A DNA stretch of 42,724 nt, taken from IMG/VR virus record IMGVR_UViG_3300048597_000151, positions 1 to 42,724 of that record. One strand, written 5' to 3'. The translations under genes and the position numbers were made by a program. Positions 21,093 to 28,731 of the stretch are shown in pieces (the stretch's first letter is position 1; each line of letters starts with the position of its first letter). This stretch comes from a virus. The notes beneath the pieces were generated by a model, which was not told the DNA's origin, made no database searches, and saw only the letters and a list, made by a program, of their open reading frames with translations.

Positions 21093-21214
21093 ACTTCCCG
21101 GGGCGCGGACACCCGTAAGGCCCGCACCGTGTCACCCGACTCGGCAGCCGGCCCCGCCCGATGGCGGACACGCCCTGCGAAAGCACGGTCTGTTCAATCC
21201 ATCGGAGAAGGGCA

Positions 21215-22114
21215 ATGTCCACCGAAATCGAAAAACACTACGTCCAGACGTTCAAGGACAACGTCATGCTGCTCTCGCAGCAGACGAAGTCGAAGCTCGA
21301 GGGCTTCGTCACGGTCCAGCCGTGCACGGGCTTCGGCGCCGCGGTTGCCGACCAGTACGGCAGCGTGAAGGCGCGCAAGAAGACCGAGCGGCACGAGGAC
21401 ACGAAGTACAGCGACACCCCGCGCGACCGGCGCTGGCTGGTGCCGCAGGAGTACTACTCGGCCGAGCTGGTCGACAAGAGCGACATCCTGCGCATGCTGA
21501 CGGACCCGCAGTCGAACCTCGTGCGCGTGCACGTGGCCGCGATGAACCGCGCGAAGGACTCCGAGATCCTGACGAACGTGTTCGCGTCGGCGCGCCGCGG
21601 CGAGCAGCCGACGTCGGGCACCGTCGCGTACGACACCGGCAACGACATCGCGACCGACATCGATCTGGCCGGTACGCCGAGCGGCCTGTCGCCGTTCAAG
21701 CTCGTCAAGGCGAAGGGTCGCCTGATGCGCAACAAGGTCGACCTCGACAGCGAGGGCACCCCGACCTGCGTGGTGAACACGAAGGGCTGGGAAGACCTGT
21801 TCGGCCAGACGCAGTACGTCAGCGGCGACTTCAACGGCCAGAAGCCGATGGCCGAGGCGCCGACGTCGATCTACTACGGCGGCTCGAACCTCGTGCAGAT
21901 CGAGCACGACGACTTCCCGGTGAACGGCACGACGGACTACCAGTGCCCGTACTTCGTGAAGGGCGGCATCGTGCTGGGCGTCTGGCAGGACATCGAGGTC
22001 GAGGTGCAGAAGCACCCGCTGAAGGTGTCCAGCTGGGAGGTGAAGGTCACGGCCCGCTTCGCCGCCACGCGCGTCGAAGAGGCGAAGGTCGCGCGCGTCC
22101 GGATCAAGTACTGA
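21215..22114 (+). CDS. Major capsid protein
   Basis: A 299-aa capsid protein of the Phage_capsid_2-like family found with T7/BPP-1-type portals. Recognisable blocks: HYVQTFKDNVMLLSQQTKSK, then FGAAVADQYGSVKARKKTER, HEDTKYSDTPRDRRWLVPQE, ELVDKSDILRMLTDPQSNLV, AAMNRAKDSEILTNVF, and a C-terminal GIVLGVWQDIEVEVQKHPLK region ending in a beta strand. GGAGAAGGG precedes ATG 21215 at good spacing. An earlier in-frame start is rejected because the family begins near MSTEIEK. Terminator and leader hairpin bracket the gene, as expected for the most abundant virion protein. Confidence 0.9.
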   Translation: MSTEIEKHYVQTFKDNVMLLSQQTKSKLEGFVTVQPCTGFGAAVADQYGSVKARKKTERHEDTKYSDTPRDRRWLVPQEYYSAELVDKSDILRMLTDPQSNLVRVHVAAMNRAKDSEILTNVFASARRGEQPTSGTVAYDTGNDIATDIDLAGTPSGLSPFKLVKAKGRLMRNKVDLDSEGTPTCVVNTKGWEDLFGQTQYVSGDFNGQKPMAEAPTSIYYGGSNLVQIEHDDFPVNGTTDYQCPYFVKGGIVLGVWQDIEVEVQKHPLKVSSWEVKVTARFAATRVEEAKVARVRIKY

Positions 22115-22144
22115 TCCGACGGCTAGGAACAGGAGACATCGAAC

Positions 22145-22549
22145 ATGCCTACGACTCGCAACACCCGCGAAGCCGGCTACGTGGCGAGCGCCCGGCCGAT
22201 CGACGCGGGCGCCATCCGGCAGCTGTCCTCGGTCGTCATGGAGTTCCCGCTCGCGGGCCAGACGACCTCGGACGATCTGCGCGGCTACCTGCCGCCGGGC
22301 TTCACGCCCGCGTACCTGGGTCTCTTCCCGAGCGCGACGCTCGGCAGCTCGACGCTCGCGGTCGGCGTGCAGGGCACCGCGGGCAAGTACCGCGCGGCGG
22401 CCACGTTGACCGCGCCGTCGCTGGCGCCGGTCGTCGCGGCGGGCCGCGCGAAGCTCGCGGCGCAGGAAGAGGTGATCATCACGATCGGCGCGGCGTCGCT
22501 GCCGGGCTCGGGTTCGCTGCTCGTCGAGTTCCTCGGCTTCTACGACTGA
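22145..22549 (+). CDS. Putative capsid decoration/minor head protein
   Basis: A 134-aa protein directly after the capsid gene, with AGGAG upstream. It is beta-rich and small (IRQLSSVVMEFPLAGQTTSD, LGSSTLAVGVQGTAGKYRAA, SLLVEFLGFYD), fitting a decoration or head-stabilising protein. No family is recognised. Location before the terminator puts it in the same short transcript as the capsid protein, so it may be made in similar amounts. Confidence 0.65.
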   Translation: MPTTRNTREAGYVASARPIDAGAIRQLSSVVMEFPLAGQTTSDDLRGYLPPGFTPAYLGLFPSATLGSSTLAVGVQGTAGKYRAAATLTAPSLAPVVAAGRAKLAAQEEVIITIGAASLPGSGSLLVEFLGFYD

Positions 22550-22577
22550 GCGACGGGCGCGAACGCGTGACCTGAAC

Positions 22578-22611
22578 GGCGCGCTCGGGGGAGACCTCGG
22601 GCGCGCCTTTT
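22578..22611 (+). terminator. Rho-independent terminator after capsid genes
   Basis: GGCGCGCTCG (22578-22587) pairs with CGGGCGCGCC (22598-22607): ten pairs with one G-T, a 10-nt loop, then TTTT at 22608-22611. It is the only clear intrinsic terminator seen in the late region and lies between the decoration-like gene and the 1056-aa gene. Confidence 0.85.
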
Positions 22612-22630
22612 CATTCGCAGAGGTGATCGA

Positions 22631-25600
22631 ATGGCGGACGTAGTCTCGGGCACCTACGCCCTCCCGGCGGTGGGCGGCAAGCGCACGACGGCTTCAGGCA
22701 TGACGGGCACCGTGGGCGGGCGCGCGATCACGCACGTCTGGGGCCACGCGGGCGGCGAAATGTTCGTCCGCGACCGGCCGCGTTACACGCTCGCGCAGGA
22801 CTTCACGAAGATCGCGACGCGCAAGAGCGCCACTTGGGACGGCTCGGCGCTGACGATCACCGTGGCGAAGGGCGCGGTCGGCGGCGCGGGTCTCGTGCTC
22901 GAGTCGCTGGTCGGCGTGAACGCAGTCCGAGTCGCCGTTTCGGCGCTGAACCGGGCGGGCGGCGGGACGATCCAGAACACCGTCACGGCGACCGGCAACC
23001 AGGTGTTCGACACGGTCGGCCGGCCGATCCGGGTGTTCGTCTCCGACTTCGTGCAGATCACGAACGCCCCGTCGGCCACGGTCGGAGCGTTCCACCTCGA
23101 GACGATCAGCGACCGCCGGGTCTACGGGTATCACGACCAGAGCGTGATCGCGCCGTGGTTCCGGACGCCGACGAACCCGACGCGCGATCCGGCCGACAGC
23201 GCGCTTAAGCCGCTCGGCTGGGTAACGGGTTCGGACGGTGCGAACGGGCTGGTCGGCCCGAACACGCCCGGCACGATCCAGGTGGACTTCGAGGACCGGC
23301 CGATCGCGTACCAGTGGGTGCCGGATCCGCTTGTGCCGATCGAGGTGTGGAAGCCCGCGCGGGCCGGGGCTGCCGTGGGCGACATCGACATCCCGCAGGC
23401 CGGGTGCGCGGAGATCTGGATCGACGTGTTCGCGGCGAAGACGCTCACCGCGGGCACGTACACGGGCACGATCACGCTCTCGATCGGCGGCAACACCGAG
23501 CGCACGATCACCCTGAACGTCGTCGTGAAGAACTGGACGGCGCCCGACCGGCCGTCGCGCATCTTCTCGGGCCTGATCGAGTACACCGACTCGCACCGCT
23601 ATGTCGGCCGCCGCTATCTGGGCGAGCCGTACATGGCACCCGGCACCGACCAGTGGACGAGCGTCGCGACGCAGGAAGCGACGATGAACGCCGTCTACAA
23701 CAACACGTCGAAGCTGTTGCACGAGCATCGGATGTGCGCGTTCGATTCGATCCCCTGGCACGGCGACGAGTCGAAGCCGTTCGGCGGAACGGCGGCAGCG
23801 AAGGACTACGAGATCCAACGCGGCGACGCGCGCAACCTGATCGACGGCGCTGCGGTGCTGGGCGTGCCGACGCGGTTCTCGGCGGCGAACGGCTACGAGG
23901 GCCCCGGCATCAACACCGGCTGGGCCTGCTACTCAATCGGCACGTACGGCGGCTGGCGCAACCTGCAGGACAACACCGGGACGACTGCGGGCAGCTGGGA
24001 CGGCTTCCGTGCGATCCACCGCGCGACGCGCGACGCGAACTGCTGCGTCGCAGTGGTCGGCGCGGACGATGCAGGCACGGTCGGCGGCACGTACACGATC
24101 GCCGACATGCCGGCCGGCTGGACGGGCCTCAACGGTGCGCGGACGCTCACGCCGGTCAGCGCGTCGATCACCGGCGGCACGGCAGCGACGCCGCTGCAGG
24201 TGACGCTGAGCGGGCTGTCCGGGCCGCTGCCAGACTACGCCGAGGTCGACATCACCGGCGCGACCGGCGGCTGGTCGAGCCTGAACGGCCGCCGCTACCT
24301 GAAGCGCGTCTCGGGCTCGAACTACACGGTGCACACCTCGCCGGGGGGCGGCGACTTCGCCGGTGCGGGCTTCGGTGCCTTCCCGGGAGGCACGTTCACG
24401 GTCACGTCGACGAAGACGTTCTTCACAGGCGTCGACACCAGCGGGTACGCGAGCACCTACGAGTCGACCACCAAGGCCGGGATGTTCTGGGCAGGCGCCG
24501 CGATGAATTTCGGCGCGATTGGCTACGTGCTCACGCAGCTCGAGAACTGGTTCGGGTCGAACGCCCCGCACGTGAAGCGGTTCGTCTATCTCGGCGACGA
24601 GATCATGAACTACCGCTACAACGCGCCGCGGGCGAACTTCCTCGCGAAGCAGCTTAAGGCGGTGCGGTCGAACGCCAACATCAAGATGTTCGCGACGACC
24701 AGCCTGATCCACGCCTACTACGGCGACACGGTCAACTACGACCAGTTCGGCTTCAACACCCGCGAGCTCGAGATCGTCGCAGGCGAGGTGCAGCACGGCA
24801 CGCAGAACGCCGACGCGTTCGCCGCGTGGACCGGGCTGGGGAAGACCGTCTGGGACTACAACAGCCGGCTGCCGCAGGGCTCGCTCAACATCGGGATGCG
24901 CGGCGTCGAGCCGATGACCTGGATTCTCTCGATGGAGAAGCAGGGCATCGAGCACTGCTTCATGTACCTGATGAACCGCTACTGGGACTACGAGAACTTC
25001 CCGGCGGGCTACGGCACCGTCCGCAAGTGGCGCACGAACCGCAGCATCACGAACCTGCAGTCGGTCGGCAGCGTCACGCGCGTCACGACGAACGCGCGCG
25101 AGCACGTCTGGCAGGTCGGCGAGGTCTGCAAGTTCAACCTGCAGGCGAGCTCGCGGGTGAACGGCTGGGAGGGCCTGCACGGCAACGACAAGGCCTACAC
25201 CGTCGTCCAGCGGCTCTCGGACACTCAGTTCGACGTGAGCTTCAACTCCTCGGCCTGCGGCGCATACGTCGGGAACTCGGGCAACGAGTGCGGCTGGGTC
25301 TTCGATAGCTCGTACGTGGACCCCACCGAGCCCGGCAACCACCGCAACGTCTGGAAGGACGCCTTCACGTACGGGCACCAACTCGACGCGCCGTCGGGCT
25401 ACGAGAGCGACCTGAAGGCGTTCCTCGCGACGCACTTCCTGCCGCTCATGGGGCCGACCGCCGGCACGCGCTCGACGTCTCACTCGAACGGCTACGAGCG
25501 GCTGTACTACCCGGGCCGTGATCTGCTGTTCCCGCGCATCAACGACCCGTCACTCGACGGCCCGATCGCGTCGCGACGGATGAAGCAGATCCGGCGCGCG

Positions 25601-25801
25601 CAGTTCCTCGTCGATCTGTTCCGCGCGGCGAAGATCGCGAACGCGACTGCGGCGAACGCAGCGCTGGCGGCACGGCTGCCGCACTCCTACACGGACTGGC
25701 CCGGCATCAATGGGACCGAGTGCGGGCCCGCTACCTGGTCCGACGACGACGACCAGTACACGCAGCTCCTGAACGAGCTGTTCACGATCGTCGGAGCGTG
25801 A
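22631..25801 (+). CDS. Large GH123/DUF4091-like virion protein
   Basis: A 1056-aa protein. After an N-terminal beta region, residues about 255-300 (AEIWIDVFAAKTLTAGTYTG, TITLSIGGNTERTITLNVVV) match the Ig-like domain that precedes DUF4091/GH123 TIM barrels. A long alpha/beta region follows, with a KRFVYLGDEIMNYR segment whose adjacent Asp656-Glu657 occupy the place of the GH123 catalytic pair. Two inserted beta modules carry WxxLNG/WEGLHG and FTV/FDV patterns. Glycan cleavage at the cell surface is therefore plausible. GAGGTGA precedes the ATG. Position between head and tail-adaptor genes suggests a tailspike or head-attached fibre. A passive structural role remains possible. Confidence 0.6.
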   Translation: MADVVSGTYALPAVGGKRTTASGMTGTVGGRAITHVWGHAGGEMFVRDRPRYTLAQDFTKIATRKSATWDGSALTITVAKGAVGGAGLVLESLVGVNAVRVAVSALNRAGGGTIQNTVTATGNQVFDTVGRPIRVFVSDFVQITNAPSATVGAFHLETISDRRVYGYHDQSVIAPWFRTPTNPTRDPADSALKPLGWVTGSDGANGLVGPNTPGTIQVDFEDRPIAYQWVPDPLVPIEVWKPARAGAAVGDIDIPQAGCAEIWIDVFAAKTLTAGTYTGTITLSIGGNTERTITLNVVVKNWTAPDRPSRIFSGLIEYTDSHRYVGRRYLGEPYMAPGTDQWTSVATQEATMNAVYNNTSKLLHEHRMCAFDSIPWHGDESKPFGGTAAAKDYEIQRGDARNLIDGAAVLGVPTRFSAANGYEGPGINTGWACYSIGTYGGWRNLQDNTGTTAGSWDGFRAIHRATRDANCCVAVVGADDAGTVGGTYTIADMPAGWTGLNGARTLTPVSASITGGTAATPLQVTLSGLSGPLPDYAEVDITGATGGWSSLNGRRYLKRVSGSNYTVHTSPGGGDFAGAGFGAFPGGTFTVTSTKTFFTGVDTSGYASTYESTTKAGMFWAGAAMNFGAIGYVLTQLENWFGSNAPHVKRFVYLGDEIMNYRYNAPRANFLAKQLKAVRSNANIKMFATTSLIHAYYGDTVNYDQFGFNTRELEIVAGEVQHGTQNADAFAAWTGLGKTVWDYNSRLPQGSLNIGMRGVEPMTWILSMEKQGIEHCFMYLMNRYWDYENFPAGYGTVRKWRTNRSITNLQSVGSVTRVTTNAREHVWQVGEVCKFNLQASSRVNGWEGLHGNDKAYTVVQRLSDTQFDVSFNSSACGAYVGNSGNECGWVFDSSYVDPTEPGNHRNVWKDAFTYGHQLDAPSGYESDLKAFLATHFLPLMGPTAGTRSTSHSNGYERLYYPGRDLLFPRINDPSLDGPIASRRMKQIRRAQFLVDLFRAAKIANATAANAALAARLPHSYTDWPGINGTECGPATWSDDDDQYTQLLNELFTIVGA

Positions 25802-25805
25802 TGCC

Positions 25806-28730
25806 ATGACCGTATTCGCACGGGATACCTTCACCGCGACCGACGGCACGCTGCTCGGCGCCCGCACAGCGGAAGCCGGCGGGCAGTGGACGAACTTCTC
25901 CTGGGGCTCCGGTAGCACCACCCCGCCGATCAACGGGGGCCGCGCCGAGACCGCCGCGAACACCCGCGAGGTCTACCTGCCGACGCCCGCGCCGGGCGCG
26001 GACTACACGGTCGAGTTCGACATCCATTACACGGCCGACGACGACACGAGCCTGAACCCGGACGCGGTGCAGGTCTGGCTGCGCTCCGACACCACCGTAA
26101 AGACGGGGTACTACCTCGAGCTCGGCTGGTACCTGACGTCTCGCATCGGCAAGGCGATCGCCGGCACGACGTCGACCTCGAACACCTACTACGCGAGCCC
26201 GCGCTTCGCGGCCGGCCAGACGGTGCGCGTGAGGATCACGGTGGCGACCGTGGGCAGCGAGGTGCAGATCCGGGTGTACTACGACGGCGTGCTGCGGCAG
26301 TCGTTCAATGACACGGCAGCGGACCGGGTCACGGCGGCCGGCTACGTGGGCGTGCACCTGCGCCGCTTCGGCTCGACGAACAAGCGTATCGACAACCTGA
26401 TCGCCTACACGGGCGTGCTGCCGTCGATCAGCGACGCGGGCGACGAGACGTTCTACAACAACGAGCCCGGCGTCGCCGTGGCCGGCGCGGGCTTCAAGGC
26501 CGCGCAGGGCACTCAGGGGCTGGTCGTCATCAGCCCGTCGGCCACGGACCCGCTGGCCGCCGGCTACCAGGCGCAGACGGTCCAGGGCTGGACTGACACG
26601 CAGGTGACGATCCGCACGGTTCGCGGGTCGATGTCGACCGGCACGAACCTGTACCTGTACGTGCGCAACGACGACGGCAACTGGTCGGCGCCGTGGACGG
26701 TGCAGTTCCAAGCCGATCCGCTGTCGCCGACGATCTTCGGCGTGGTCGGCGCGCAGCCGGGCAAGATCCGGTTCGGCCAGACGTTCACCGTCGATGGGAT
26801 CGCGTTCGGGCCATCGCAGGGCACGGGCGGCGTCACCTACGAAGGCGTCGCGCAGACGCCGATCGTGGGATGGGCGGACACGCTGATCACGGCGACGGCG
26901 CAGTGGTCCGGGCTGCTCGGCCAGCAGAACACGCTGACGGTCACCGTGAACGGCGGCGGCACGGCGAGTCTCGAGGTCGAGCCCGAGGTCCCGGCCGGTG
27001 GTGCGTGGGTGACGCTGACGGACCCGCTGGCGGACGCCGCGGCGCGAATCCCGCTGTCGGGCGGGTCGATGGCGGTCGGCGGACAGGTCGCCGTGTACGG
27101 CATCACTGGCGGCGGCACGGTCACGCCGATGCCGGATGGGTCCGCGATCCTCGATGCGACCGTGACCTCGTTCAAGGCGCGGTACTGCACGCCTGCGGGC
27201 GTGTGGGGTGCCGAGGGCACGATCACGATCGGCGCGATCGCGGGCGACACGACGGCTCCGACGGTGCCGACCGGCGTTGCGGCCGTGGCAGACAGCGAGA
27301 CCGCCGTCACCGTTTCGTGGAGTGCGTCGGCGGACGCCGGCAGCGGCGTGAAGGGCTACTACGTGTTCCGCGGCGGCGTGAAGGTTTCGCCGCTGGTGAC
27401 CGGCACGAGCTGGCAGGACACCGGCCGCGCGGCGTGGACGCAGTACGCGTACTCGGTCTCGGCCGTCGACAATGCGGACAACGAGTCGGCGGCGTCGGCT
27501 TCGGTGACGGTGCGCACCCGCGACGACACCGCGCCGAGCGTGCCGGGGAACGTGGTCGCGACTCCGGGCGGGACGACCGTCACGATCACCTGGAACTCGT
27601 CGACCGATGCGGCCTCTGGGCTGGCGGGCTACCGCGTCTTCCGAAACGGCGTGGCGATGTCCGGCGCGCTGGTGACGGGCACCAGCTACACCGACACGAG
27701 CCCGCAGCCGTCGGTTTCGTACACGTACACTGTGCGGGCGGTCGACGTCGCGGGCAACGAGTCGGCGGCCGGAACGTCGAACACGATCACCACCGGCGGG
27801 GACACCACCGCACCGTCGGTCCCGGCGACGCTCAGCGTGGCGCAATCGGGTGCGGGCACGTTCACGCTGCAGTGGCCGGCCAGCACCGACACGGGCAGCG
27901 GGATCCGCGGCTATCACGTCTACCGCAACGGCACGAAGCTCACGACGCTGCCGATCGCGGCGCTCACGTACGCGGACAGCACCCCTTCGACCGGCGTCGA
28001 GTACACCTACGAGGTCTCGGCGGTCGACCTGGCGGACAACGAGAGCGCGAAGCGCGCGGCGTTGCCGGTGATGCTGACGGGGTCGGCGACCGGACCGGGC
28101 ACGGGGCCGGTTCCCGGGCCGATCGACCGCGTCTCGAAGGTCTCGATCTGCAACATCGCGCTCGTGAAGCTCGGCGCGTCGACGATCGACTCGCTGACCG
28201 AGGACTCGAAGGCAGCACGGGCGCTGAGCACGATCTTCGATCGCATCCGCGACGCCGAGCTCGCACGGCACTTCTGGAACTTCGCCAAGGCACGGCGGAA
28301 GCTGGCCGAGGCGATCAGCGACGAGCCGAACGGTCCGTTCTCGCACCGCTACGCGCTGCCAACGGACTGGCTGACGACGATCTATGTCGGCAACCTGCCG
28401 TCGTCGGTGAACTTGGCGGACTTCCGCGGCTACGACCCGGGTGACTGGTCGCACGAGGGGCCGTTCATCCTGACGAACACGGCGCCCCCGGCCGACCTGT
28501 ACTACATCCGCCGCATCACCGACCCGACGAGGTACCACGCGCTGTTCGTCGAAGCGCTGGCGTGCCGGCTCGCGATGGAGGTGGCCGACGCGCTGACGAA
28601 CTCGACCGCGCGCTGGCAGAAGGTCGCGACCGAGTACCGCGCGGCGATCGCCGAGGCGCGCCGTGTGAACGCCATCCAGAACCCCGCGCAGCAGCCGCAG
28701 GACGGGGACTGGATGGGATCGAGGTTCTGA
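25806..28730 (+). CDS. Fusion: lectin/FN3 domains with tail tubular protein A
   Basis: A 974-aa protein. Residues 774-974 are a whole T7 gp11-like tail tubular protein A (SKVSICNIALVKLGASTIDS, FDRIRDAELARHFWNFAKAR, RYALPTDW, LFVEALACRLAMEVADALT), the adaptor ring between portal and tail nozzle. Ahead of it lie a concanavalin-like domain (about 1-205; TVEFDIHYTADDD, KRIDNLIAYTG), beta domains (about 206-480), three FN3 domains (481-572, 573-665, 666-760; each with APxVP and DNADNESAA-like ends), and a Gly/Pro linker (GSATGPGTGPVPGP). Free-standing relatives are about 200 aa, so the N-terminal 770 residues are an added surface array, twelve copies of which should ring the tail collar. There is no frameshift between parts. 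Confidence 0.8.
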   Translation: MTVFARDTFTATDGTLLGARTAEAGGQWTNFSWGSGSTTPPINGGRAETAANTREVYLPTPAPGADYTVEFDIHYTADDDTSLNPDAVQVWLRSDTTVKTGYYLELGWYLTSRIGKAIAGTTSTSNTYYASPRFAAGQTVRVRITVATVGSEVQIRVYYDGVLRQSFNDTAADRVTAAGYVGVHLRRFGSTNKRIDNLIAYTGVLPSISDAGDETFYNNEPGVAVAGAGFKAAQGTQGLVVISPSATDPLAAGYQAQTVQGWTDTQVTIRTVRGSMSTGTNLYLYVRNDDGNWSAPWTVQFQADPLSPTIFGVVGAQPGKIRFGQTFTVDGIAFGPSQGTGGVTYEGVAQTPIVGWADTLITATAQWSGLLGQQNTLTVTVNGGGTASLEVEPEVPAGGAWVTLTDPLADAAARIPLSGGSMAVGGQVAVYGITGGGTVTPMPDGSAILDATVTSFKARYCTPAGVWGAEGTITIGAIAGDTTAPTVPTGVAAVADSETAVTVSWSASADAGSGVKGYYVFRGGVKVSPLVTGTSWQDTGRAAWTQYAYSVSAVDNADNESAASASVTVRTRDDTAPSVPGNVVATPGGTTVTITWNSSTDAASGLAGYRVFRNGVAMSGALVTGTSYTDTSPQPSVSYTYTVRAVDVAGNESAAGTSNTITTGGDTTAPSVPATLSVAQSGAGTFTLQWPASTDTGSGIRGYHVYRNGTKLTTLPIAALTYADSTPSTGVEYTYEVSAVDLADNESAKRAALPVMLTGSATGPGTGPVPGPIDRVSKVSICNIALVKLGASTIDSLTEDSKAARALSTIFDRIRDAELARHFWNFAKARRKLAEAISDEPNGPFSHRYALPTDWLTTIYVGNLPSSVNLADFRGYDPGDWSHEGPFILTNTAPPADLYYIRRITDPTRYHALFVEALACRLAMEVADALTNSTARWQKVATEYRAAIAEARRVNAIQNPAQQPQDGDWMGSRF

Positions 28731-28731
28731 C

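Noticed and set aside
23716-23735. Fifth late element at TTGCACGAGCATCGG
   Set aside because: Matches only TTGCAC plus scattered bases, lies inside a gene, and is not preceded by a stop codon.
25782-28538. Very long antisense reading frame (918 codons, minus strand)
   Set aside because: Lies wholly opposite well-supported tail genes; arginine-rich, repetitive translation is typical of antisense frames in high-GC DNA.
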